Below are positions 21,435 to 32,300 of a DNA stretch of 64,000 nucleotides, piece by piece. The stretch lies in contig RPFO01000225.1 of NCBI GenBank assembly GCA_009746045.1, positions 1,420,590 to 1,484,589 on the forward strand, written 5' to 3'. The notes under the pieces were generated by a model. That model was given only the letters and a program-made list of their open reading frames with translations, searched no databases and had not been told where the DNA came from. The position numbers and the translations under genes are program-made. Numbering within the stretch: position 1 is the stretch's first letter; every line of letters starts with the position of its first letter. Source of the DNA: Mesostigma viride (Eukaryota > Streptophyta > Mesostigmatophyceae > Mesostigmatales > Mesostigmataceae).

Positions 21435-21932
21435 AAGCAGGACCCCAAGAAGCCCAAGGTGTACTGGAGGGGCGGGGACCTGATGATCAACCACAAGATG
21501 TGGACGCCCCCAGCGGGCTAGAATAGCAATAGCCCTAGCTTGTAACCATTGGCGTCACTGCCGCTAAGGCAGCCATGCCTAGAATGTTGCCTAGCTGTGC
21601 CAACACACCTAGTCACGTGCCGCCAACGCACGGTACACAACCAGCCATAGCCTTAGCCTAGTCCTAGTACAGCCCTGGCTATGTTCAGATTACTTGCCCA
21701 CGCTCCTTGCTATGATATGCTCACATGGGTCTTATTGCACCCACAGTTTGCCGGATCGTTAGCCTGTCCTTTTAGCTAGCCGCGCCCGATTGCAGCTGTG
21801 GCATGCCTTTGGCATGAAGGAGACTGGGGGTCTCTGCCCTTTCTCCTGTAGTGCACACACAGGGATTAAAAGCACTTCGGTGCTCCGTGACTCCCCAACG
21901 GGAGCACGAGTTTAATTAATTAATTAATTAAT

Positions 21933-23405
21933 TGCACTGTCGATGAGCCTTGATGAACCCAACGCAAGTCATGTGTGAAAAGAAGTAAAACATGGCGTGA
22001 CGGCAACGGGGGCGATTTTGGTAAGTTACAGAACTTGTGACCCGGCGACTCAGTGTCAAGCAGTCCGCAGGTAGTCGGTAGGTAGTCGGCCGATGTGAAT
22101 AAAACTGACAATTTTGACAATTTGAGAACTGGCGACAACCTAGTCGGGGTAAAATTCCCTCGACGAATTAGAAACACCCTTGGGTTAGAAACAAGGCCAG
22201 TGGGCCACGATTGATTATCACTTGCAAAAAATAGGGGAGCGCACATTACCTCTAACTTAATTACAGGCTTTCACATTTTCATACACCGATTTCACACATA
22301 TAGCTGTTTACATTAGGGTGGGACATACAACTCCATACAGGGGCCAGGAGCCTCCCTGTTAAAATGGCGAGCTCTGCGGTATTATACAGGTTTCGAGCTC
22401 ATTCTGTGGGCATGATATAGACAGTACTAGTTGTGAGCCCCAGCCCTTGGAACCCACATTTGCCACCGTGGAACCGATGGATGCTGGCATGTGAAAAAAA
22501 AAGGTGGCCAGACCATCACTTCAATTCCTAGTTTGCGCGTGCTCCTTCAACGCACGTACGTGTAGATACAATCACATGGCATCTCTGCCATGCTCAAGGC
22601 TGCCGCCAATGCCGCCATGCGCCTTCCATGAGTGCTGACACTCAGCAGCGCATCCTTACAATAAGCGCAAACCATCGCTCGTGTGCACCCAGGTCTCCCA
22701 GATGCTCACTTGCATGCGCTGGCCAGCAACCGCCATGTCGAGACGGTGAGCCAGCTTGGTAAGGCCAGCCGCGCGGTGCAGCACGGTGCAGCACCGCATT
22801 GGGACATCTGGCGACTGCCACATCGGCAGCGTGGCGTCACCTTGGCATCGCACCGAGCAAGATGCCGCGCAGTCACATGCTGGCATGCGCTCGCCACTTG
22901 TCTCAGAAACTGCCCCGTAGAATGATTAGGGCGATTCCCAAGCACAGCCATGCTGGCTGTGCTACGTAAGCCCCTTGCCACCAGTGGAATAAAATAATGA
23001 GGGTGTAAGGCGGCGCATGAGGCAGCGAGGCTTTGGCATTGATAGTGAAGGCACAGGCAGTGGACAGTGGGAGACTGGGCGTGTGGCGCGGCGTGTCGAC
23101 AGGTGTCTATGTACAAGAAATATTTCACAAGCCTGTCAGACACTATGCAAACCCACACCGGCCGCGTCGTGGGCCGTGGCCTCGACTCCCATGAAAACAC
23201 AGCCATGGCTTCAGCCATGTGTTTCGCCAAGCAGTGGGGTGGGCCAAGCCATTGGCAGGCTGGCGCACCGGCTGTGTGGGCACCCGTATCAATGGCGCTG
23301 GGTGCTCAAGCGAAGGGTGCTCCGGGGACCACTCGCAGGGACCACCGGGTGAGGGGTCGGGGGTGGGGGGATGGATGAAGAGGGGCAAATGCCTGCCCCC
23401 TCGCC
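21933..23405. other. No recognised gene; 3' flank of the DUF1622 gene
   Basis: About 1.5 kb with short incidental frames only. The last part is probably the 3' UTR of the minus-strand gene that follows. Confidence 0.5.
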
Positions 23406-24725
23406 CTATCGTACCGTGTGGTGGGCGGCTGGCAGCAACGTGGGCAGCCGTAGGTGGGGCAGGTATATGTGTTCAGGGTACCCTGATGCGTGGGCCTCCC
23501 CTTCGGATGTGCCGTACTCGTACCCATCATCCGACACGAGCTGCAGATAGGGCAGCCGACCGTGGTAGCCAAACATGGCCGCGAGCCGGTGGCCGAGGTC
23601 GACGTGCCGCGCGGACGCAAACACAGGCAATGGGGACGGCGCCAGAGGCAGCTTGCTCACTGCTGCGGCAGCTGCTGGCACCCGTACATCGGCCCCTGCC
23701 TTGGCGACGGGCGTGAGGCCATTCTCATCAGCCATGCGGCGGATCTCCACGTCTAAAAAGTGGGCGAGCACCGCACGCAGGAGCACCAGTCCGATGAGCA
23801 TGGCCACATCGCGCAGAGTGATGGACTTAGCGGCGCCGCCAAGTGTCTCGATCACGTCGCCTGCAAGCAAAAAGTCGAGCGCCAGCAGCACCGTCTTGCA
23901 GAACTTGAGGCGCACCGCGGTAAGGCGCGTGGACGAGGTGAAGAAATCGCCCGTGGCCACCGCGCGGAAGAGGTGCCACCAGACACGGCCGCAGCCCAGC
24001 AGCAGCACAGTGACGGCTGAGAGGGAGAACATGGACCTGCGGGGGGGATAATGAGGAATTGATAGAGAGGGCGACACGTGACGGGACGGGGTGAGCCGAG
24101 GACAAAGGTCTGGCTCAATTGCCACAATGCTGCAAGAAACGTCGTGCCACTTGGTTTTGCTGGACATCAATAATCAAGGACGGAAAGAAAAGAAATTGGA
24201 AGCTCACCTCGCTATGCGGTACAGATGCAGTAACCAGCCATCCATTTTGTCCAGCGAGTCTCCATCGCCGCGGCCACCACTTTTCCCGTAGAAGTTTCCA
24301 CCACCACCTCCCCCGCCAGGGCCTCCACCGGCGCCAGCTCCCCCGCCGCCCCCACCTAGACCTGAGTCAAGCTTTCCCAATAAACTGGATTGAACATACG
24401 ATGGCAGGGTAAAGCCTAGTTGCTCTCCAGTCACAATGTCCTGGCCCATTGCATCTTCGCCATCTCCGTCGCCGCTGACACGCGTACGGGTTCGGGTACG
24501 ACCTTTGGATCGCATATGTGGAGGTCGTAGCCGCGTCTTAATGGTCATGCAAGGCAAAATGGTCAAAGCCATGCGGACTCCAATGGGAGCCTTCGGCCTC
24601 GCAGTAGGTCCGGGAAAGGAAGCGCAGCGATGTAAAGCACGCCGAATCCATTCCAATTGGTTAACAGGGCGCCAAAACATGGTTTGGGGTTGATAGACGG
24701 GGCCATGAAAAAGTAGGTTCTCCAT
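23406..24725 (-). CDS. DUF1622 membrane protein, two exons
   Basis: Model: exon 1 24725-24208, intron 24207-24037 (GT...CAG), exon 2 24036-23406. The exons join as YRIA-R|SMFSLSAV with consistent phase. Exon 2 carries the DUF1622 signature: a hydrophobic VTVLLLGCGRVWWHLF, then RLKFCKTVLLALDFLLAGD, VAMLIGLVLLRAVLAHFLD and VEI. DUF1622 proteins are small bacterial and plastid-lineage membrane proteins of unknown function. The long N-terminus has a glycine-rich stretch (about 120-150). If translation starts at the inner ATG (24572, MALTILPCMTIKTRLRPP) the N-terminus looks like a chloroplast transit peptide. Residues after the domain are low complexity. Confidence 0.8.
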
Positions 24726-26381
24726 GGTGGAATCGCGGTTGAATGGATAGTAAAATTGCTTGCCCCTCCCCCGTCCTAGTATGCCCCAATTTTAGTAAAC
24801 CAAGGCAATCCTATTTTCTATGGTTATACCTAAAAACTGGCCCACTGGCTAACTACGGGCGAGCCCTTCCCGCTCTTATGCTTCGCGGGGGCTTTCAAGC
24901 CACGTCTATGGCATGGGGCACAAGAGCCCTTCAGGATCCACGAGGCACGCGCGCCCCGGTCGCAGAGGTGGCAGGTGCTTGCATGACCTGGCCAAACAGC
25001 CAGTCAATCAGCGAGCAGCAAAAGATCTAATCAGTGGCTGGAGCTGGGGACGATAGATTGGATTCTGCATGAGCTACGATGTTGGCCGGTGCGCGAACGC
25101 ACCGCGCACCGGTCATTCAAGACAACATCTCCAGCTGGCTGGGCACCTTTTCGGACCAGTAGAGTAGTCTGGCGACCGTTTTTTTCCCTGTACGTATGCA
25201 GAACAGCTTGCAGAACGCCTTTTCTGGTTTCCCTGTACGTCTGGGCGGTCTGGCTGTGGGATACAACAACAACAACAACAACGTATAGGGCTGGGCGAAC
25301 GTATGCATGCCGGTCCGGCTATGTGCCGAAACGCTTCCGTAGGCAGTCTTCGGGAAAATTTCGGCACCGGGGAAGCCCGAAGTCTGGCGCGGCGCAGAAA
25401 AGTGAAAAAGGTACAGGGGTGGACTAGAGGACTCGCAAATCGCAATCATCCGCCGACCATCCAACTACATAATGTACTGTAGTTTGCGAGTCCTCAAGTT
25501 TGCGACCAGGGTGTGACTTGTGACTTGTGAGTGTACTGTAGTTTGCGAGTCCTCAAGTTTGCGACCAGGGTGTGACTTGTGACTTGTGAGTTGTGACCAG
25601 GTTGTGGTTTCTACGCGGGAACGGCGGACTTGCCACTAGCCGCCAGGCTATTTCTAGCCGCTACTGGCAATTGGTTAGTTGGAAGTGAGGGTGTGTCAGG
25701 TACCGTACGTGAAATCTCTGCTTCACAGGCGTTGGAACGTTGGAACCACCAACAACAACACTTGGATGTGTGACACGTGCTCTACCTAGTCACACACTGC
25801 TGATCATGAGAGGCTTCCTACTTCGCAGTGTCGATCCTGTGACTATCTATGAGACTATATTTGACCGCTGGTCGCTACGTGGTACCCCTTTACCCAACGA
25901 TATTCCCATTGGTTAATACAAAAGACCCATTTACCCAGATTTACCCGGAGGGGAGTTGCTAGTTCGGCCATGGCCGCGTGGGATGCCGTACCTGCTATAC
26001 ATGACCGACGTGGGGAGTAAAGAACTTGTTTACTGCTGGCTGTGACTAGGTACAACCATGATAACGCGAGAATTGTCCTGGAGATGGAGAGCTTCTAGAC
26101 GAACTTCTAGGAAATTTTTTGAATGCAGTCAATGCATTTAAGGGAAAAGGTGTCTGACATAGGCGCGGAACCCGCCTCCAAAATATATGCTATGTGTAGC
26201 CCTTTTTTTGGTAAAGGTTGTGTTTTGTTATGTTTTATAATGCGGGCGAGTGAGGCCCAGATGTTGGGCAAATACACATCGTCGAAGGAGCAAGGAAGGT
26301 TTTGCAGTCAGTTTACTTTAATCAGGTAACCTTTGACAGCATACCTTTGATAATTTTTAAGAATTGTTCAAAGGAGAAATA
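24726..26381. promoter_or_regulatory. Head-to-head intergenic region
   Basis: About 1.65 kb between the DUF1622 gene (minus) and the JmjC gene (plus), so both promoters should lie here. I see a CAA/AAC repeat at 25,264-25,282, a 59-bp tandem duplication at 25,473-25,590, and AT-rich sequence just before 26,382. No specific promoter motif is secure. Confidence 0.4.
25473..25590. repeat. 59-bp direct tandem duplication
   Basis: Two consecutive copies of a unit starting TGTACTGTAGTTTGCGAGTC (25,473 and 25,532), essentially identical. Confidence 0.85.
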
Positions 26382-29300
26382 ATGAGTTCGCCTAGGGTTA
26401 AACGTCGAAGGACGGCTGTTAATTATGCTAGGCTTCACGATGGCGAGGCCGAGCTGGTAGGTGCTCCTGAAATCCAACAATTACATGATCCCACCGACCA
26501 GCTCTGGGAACCTGAAATTGACAGAAAGAGCAATCCGCCCCAACGAGACAAACGAGACCAGCGAGAGGGGCTCGATAGCGCCCGTTCGGCGCATGGGGGA
26601 TCGACGCAGCTTGATGTCAAGTATGTGATGTGCATCATCGTATCCGTTGCCTTGGATATAATGCCCGTCAGCCTTTGGCAAATAGCTATAAGGCCCATTT
26701 TCAGGTCTGCTAGTGCTATCAAGGTTAGCTGGCCCGTTTTGGCATGCCCATGCAGTGTAATTTGAAGCACACTGAGTTATTAATATTACATCCAGTAGCT
26801 GACAGAAGGTGGAATGAGGTTGGAATGATGTTTAAATGGTTATGTTCAGTGTTGGGACCGCTTCCGAACTGGCGTGACGTCAGGAAGTAGATGCTTGGAT
26901 CCGGTTCTCACCACCATGGGTCCTGCTGCCAAAGAATTTTGCGGCCAGACAGCTTGACAGTCCTCCCTTAGGGGGCCGTTCGTGCGAGCTCCTGCGAGAT
27001 GTTGTGTTGCTGAAGCGCTTGGGAAGTTTGCCGATTGCATATGCTGAAGACTGCCGAGGCTGTATGCTCTGTTGCTGTTCCTCATGAACATTGTAACACA
27101 CTTCGCTCCACAGCATTCGTCTGACAGCCAAGACGCCAGAAAGGGTTGCTTTCCACATGGTTCTGTCTTGTTATCGCTTTCTTTTATTGGGGGTGAGGGA
27201 GGAGGGGCGGAGGGGTGTGGGGGGGAGGCACTGATGGTCCGTTCCGTCGTCCAGAATCATACACCTCAGGCATTCTGTGTGCCTGTTGTTGCTGCTTCTC
27301 ACCATGTTGGCACCGCTCACCACACACGGCTGTCCACGCTGCCACATTGCCATGCATATTGTCTGCCTGAGGTGCCGTGTGTCATCCTACGTGCCACAAC
27401 GGTGACCCCAGCCCCTTGGCCTCAGCTTCACATGGCATAGGCTTCGACTCCCCCTGGATGGTCCCATGCGTACTCATGTTGCATGGCTGGATCCTTCCCC
27501 CGTGTTGATTCCTGGCGCCTGCTTCCTTGCGCACGCCTCCTTGTGCCCGCAGGATGATGACTCACCGCGTGATCGCGGCGCGCGTGGGCGAGGGCGCCGT
27601 GCTGCGCTTGCGCGCGCAGGATCTGGCCGACGCCTCGCGCCTGCTGGCACAGGGTCTCACCGCCCCTGTGCTGGTGGCTAACGAGGGGAGCGGGGGTGTG
27701 GCGCAGATGGGCATGAGGTGAGCGCATGCACGTGAAGCGAGAGCACACCGGCCGCGATGCGGTTCATCGTGAGCCATTATTAAACACCTGGGGGTTGCCG
27801 CTGCCCTGACTGCCCTCATGCTGCCCTGGTCACTGTGGTGACAGCTCCGATCAGTGCACTGTACAGGAGTGGACGTACGCTAGCTTGTGTGCTGCTACAT
27901 GCATCCGTGGGTGCTGCACACCTGCGCTCTTCCCAGACCGGCGCACTTGCACGTGTGCGGGGCTCCCACTGTGGAAGCCCCGACGCAGGTCCCCTGCAGG
28001 TTTTGTGTGTGTGCTTCCGCCTGGGCCTGGCATGCTGCCGTGGACGCTTGGCATGCCGTTGCAGTGGGTAGCGTTAGAAAGGTAGTCCCTGTGTCAAGGG
28101 GACTGCCCGAGCCAGTGTGCACGCCAGCTGGCATGCACAGCTTGGTGCGGTGTGCACGCTTGAGCTGGGCAGCCAGCCAGCCTCATGTTGCCCCTGCCTC
28201 AGCCTGAAGGCGGAGAGCATAAGTGCTGTGGCTGCATGGCTGCGCTGCGGCGCATGCCGGTTGCTGTGGCTGCATGGCTGTCCTGTTGGCCTGCGGCCCC
28301 TCCGCTGCATCCTTGTAATGGCAGGTGCCCATGGGTGTCTGTGGGCATAAGGTTACATGGTCAGCTGGGTGGGCCTAGTCCTGACAGCACAAGGCCATGC
28401 GGCCGTGTGCCTGGGTTCCATTACCCAAGTTGCATGGCTGAGTTCAAGGAAGCTTTTTGCGCATCCCTTATCGCACACTTATGTGGGCTGCGATGCGTTG
28501 ATAAACACTGCTTGATATCGTCTGCCACGTATATGTCCTGTGTTTGGTGTTGGGCCGGTCCCAGGCTGCCCCCTGGCCTATCAAGCATTGAGCAGCTGGC
28601 AGAGATGGTGGGGCATGACCGAGAGATCCGCACAGTGGACGTGGCCACGCAGGTGAGCCACCGTGGGGGGGGGATTGGGGGGGGGGGGGGGGGAATCCGG
28701 GTTTAGGGGATGGGAGGCTGGGAGCATGCATATTAATTAATTAATTAATCAGCACGTGACTGCGTCACGTGGGTGCCAATACAGAGTAAAGGAACCTTCA
28801 ACCCTACATACACAACGAGAATGAGGGAGGGCGCCCTATCTTCTCTCACTGCCGCAAGTGGGCAGGCCACAGAGCGCTCTCTCCACAGCATGGTGCCGGG
28901 GCGCAACACTGTGGGTGCAATACAACCGGTGCAATACCATAGGTAGGCTGACGCATCGCTTATGCTACAAAGGTGAGGTGGGCTCAAGACGTCGGCTAAG
29001 GCGCAAGCTGATGGCCACAAGGCCTGCCAGAGCTAATTGAAGGTACTATAACGCTGTGCGCTAATATCATTTCAAGTGCTGTAGTGCCTAAGCTATCCCA
29101 TAATCGATTTCCCCCATGTAGACAACTAGCTTGAGTGCTCTATCCCGGGGGAGCCCGGGGGGGCCTTGACAGTTCTTGTTGACATTAAGGTCCCCGCCCC
29201 GCCAGTACACTTGGGGCTTCTCGGGGTTGGTCTTGTGGCGGATGTAGTCGGGCCACTGATCGCGGCGTTGCTGCTGCTGGGCTGGCGTCATGTCGTCGTC

Positions 29301-32300
29301 AAGCGACCAGGAGGTGTTCACCAGCTTCTTGCGGCGAGAGAGGAACCGAACTCGGGCTGTGATGTCGCTGAATGCAGATGCTCTACGGTAAAGGTTTGGG
29401 AGGGTGAGCCACGGCTGGGGGCATGCATACTGCCGTCGCGCCATGTTTTAGCCCAGCGAACTGGTTTGCGGTAGGCGACTGTGCGCCTTCGGAACCCTCG
29501 CTCTACGGGATGCCATGCTCTACCCTTCGGAACCCTCGCTCTACGGGATGCCATGCTCCACCCTTCGGAACCCTCGCTCTACGGGATGCCATGCTCCACC
29601 CTTCGGAACCCTCGCTCTACGGGATGCCATGCTCTTCCCTTCGGAACCCTCGCTCTACGGGATGCCATGCTCTACCCTTTACGGGTGAACGGTTTGCCTG
29701 GGCTCTCGCCGGCTGCTTTATGGCGCTCGTAGGACTCTTGGTCTGTCTTGAAGTGCTCACCCTTGTTGACGCACCGCCGCCTGCTGGCCATCATGCTGGT
29801 TGCGCATGCCAGCGGATCGAATGGCGCGCGCCTGTTTCATGCTTGTGCATGAGGCAAGGCTTTGGCATGAACTGAGAATGGGTAACCGGTAAGGCCTAGT
29901 TCGAACGGCAGGAGTCTGCACGCACTTATCTGCAACGGTGCCTTGCATTGAAGATGAAGGCAATGTACATGGGTATAGGATGGATGGGTGCTGCCCACCT
30001 GTCGACCAGCCTGCCTGGGTGGATGAACAGGACGATGAAAGGGTGAATTACAAGAGCGTTATTAAGCTAGAGCATTGTTAGTGTTATTAGGCAAGAGCAC
30101 TATTAGCTGTTAACACGAGGGCTTTGTGCGTGATGTGTGGCCCCTGTGCGGTTGGAGCAGGCGGATGGTCCCCGCATGAAAATGGCCGACTGGGTGGTCT
30201 ACTGGCACGACCTGGCGCGCCGACGCAAGAAGATTCTCAACGTGCTGTCGCTGGATCTCGCCAAGTCACGCGTTGCGCAGCAGGTGATGCCGCCCGCGGT
30301 CCGCCATCCTGATACTGGCCCCAGTGATGTTGCCAGTGGATATTTGCGTGGTCTGGCGGGCTGTGATGGTTGTAAGGAGCTGGGCTGGGTTGGTTGACGG
30401 TGGCCTGTGCCCGGGCACATCACCACCACCACCTTCTTGTCTGCCATAAATTATTGCATGGATGACATGCAGTGGGGTGTTGTACGTTCCCCGCTGGGTG
30501 TCGGGGAGGGGGGCTTGGCAAGGGCATTTCCACCAACGAGGTCGCCTGACACCATGGTAGTCTGGTCACTATATTGTACTGGCTTTTAGCACGGCCGACC
30601 ATGTGAGGTATTACCGGGATGTCATCGCCTGTCATGTTTTGTAACACCACAGTACTCTCCCCGGCCTTCTGCCTGTCTCGTGCTGTCATCTGCGCTGTTT
30701 TTGCACCGGGCTGCTGGTCACTGCAACGTAGTGAATGCATGGCCGTAAGACAGATGCAACATACAACACGCAGGAGATCATCGCGGCTTTTTTCGCGAGA
30801 TAAGGTCTATGGTTTGCACTGTGATCTAATTTTCCGATTCTGACCTCGTGTCCCTGCATCGGCCCGCCGCTGTTCGGTCTGTCCAGATCACCATCCCCCG
30901 CTTTGTGCGCGAGATGGACCTGGTGGGCCGCGTGTGGCCCAAGGAGGAGGGAGGCGGCGCGACCGCGCTACACACCGAAGCGCCCAAGGTGTGTGCATGC
31001 CATCACAGGCGGCGCAGCATTGCAAAAGGCAAATGCAAGAATGAGGATTGGTAGGATAGCGTGGCGCTAACGAGTATTTTAGGATGGAGTAGAGGGGAGG
31101 GTCAGAACCTGGTAACATCGGTGGCATCAAAGGCACCTTGCCGGATGGCAGGATAAGCTTGCATACTCGCCAGTGTGCTGTGGCCGCCGGTTGGTCAGAC
31201 ATAAGCGGAGCCAGGGGTGGGCCTGGCGGTTGCTTGAGTAGAATGGAAACGGGGCGTCGTATGCCGTGCAGCAGCCGGCGCGTTCAGCATGGTGCATTCC
31301 AAGCATAGAAAGCGGTTGGGGCGTTAGGACGAGGACCCTCTTTTATCTGGCTGACCGCTCTCTCTCCCATGTTTCGTGTGTGGTTAGGCATGGGCGATAG
31401 CGTAGTACTACTAGCTCAATCAAACGAATCACTAGTTCATACCAATCATGTTGGCGAGTATGTATATTTTTCACAGCACAAGCACAGAACCGCTCCATGT
31501 GTGCTAGTGGCTATTGAATGGACTATTAGCTGGGAACCTTGGGCGCTGGCGGGTGCGTCACCCTGCGTGGGGGTCACACTTGTCCTTTTTGTCGCGGCGG
31601 TGACGTGTGATGGCGGCGTGCAGGTGCAGCTGTACGCGCTCATGAGCATCGCGGGTTGCTACACCGACTTCCACGTGGACTTTGGGGGCTCCTCCGTGTG
31701 GTACCACGTGGTCAGGTAGGCACATGCGCCCATGCATGTGGTCAGGTAGGCCCATGCGCCCATGCATGTGGTCCGGTAGGCGCATGCGCCCATGCATGTG
31801 GTCCGGTAGGCGCATGCGCCCATGCATGTGGTCAGGCAGGCCCATGCGCCCATGCATGTGGTCCGGTAGGCACATGCGCCCATGCATGTGGTCAGGTAGG
31901 CCCATGCGCCCATGCATGTGGTCAGGTAGGCACATGCGCCCATGCATGTGGTCAGGTAGGCACATGCGCCCATGCATGTGGTCAGGTAGGCACATGCGCC
32001 CATGCATGTGGTCAGGTAGGCACATGCGCCCATACATGTGGTCAGGTAGGCCCATGCGCCCATGCATGTGGTCAGGTAGGCCCATGCGCCCATGCATGTG
32101 GTCAGGTAGGCACATGCGCCCATGCATGTGGTCAGGTAGGCACATGCGCCCATGCATGTGGTCAGGTAGGCACATGCGCCCATGCATGTGGTCAGGTAGG
32201 CACATGCGCCCATGCATGTGGTCAGGCAGGCCCATGCGCCCATGCATGTGGTCAGGCAGGCACATGCGCCCATGCATGTGGTCAGTCAGGCACATGCGCC

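Larger units (their letters stand above)
18174..21521 (+). pseudogene. ORF1-A: L1-ORF1p-like RNA-binding protein (interrupted)
   Basis: Encodes a nucleic-acid chaperone-like protein. The N-terminus is MTTTKAKRGLEKELAQLPS with a PPGLPANQPSGPANPPP linker and a SASPEPKKP motif shared with B and C. A coiled coil follows (TLNTVEARVSNVETKVVHKL, LNQVEGKCGVLLKKLEAITA), then an RRM-like core (RRECRVVLRRFPQKPGETS) and a C-terminal domain ([20 protein letters not shown]). Two frameshifts separate the N-terminus from the coiled coil (near 18,490-18,520 and 18,600), and B interrupts the C-terminus. RRM plus coiled coil is the plan of L1 ORF1p. Confidence 0.8.
18007..21932 (+). mobile_element. ORF1-only retroposon A, split by element B
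   Basis: The 5' leader has two ATGGCTGACGGCGG motifs (18007, 18024), GTCTGAGCCCCAAATTCGG and a TATAAACGGTTACGGCTG stretch. An ORF1-like gene starts at 18174. The left part stops at 19,491 and resumes at 21,443 after element B, where the frame continues ...RHKQD-PKKPKVYWRGGD to stop 21519-21521. The 3' UTR ends in a segment identical to the F1 LINE end (21881-21911) and an AATT tail. No RT is encoded. Confidence 0.85.

Noticed and set aside
26382-28652. PHD finger or CXXC domain at the demethylase N-terminus
   Set aside because: No Cys/His pattern of either type in exons 1-3.
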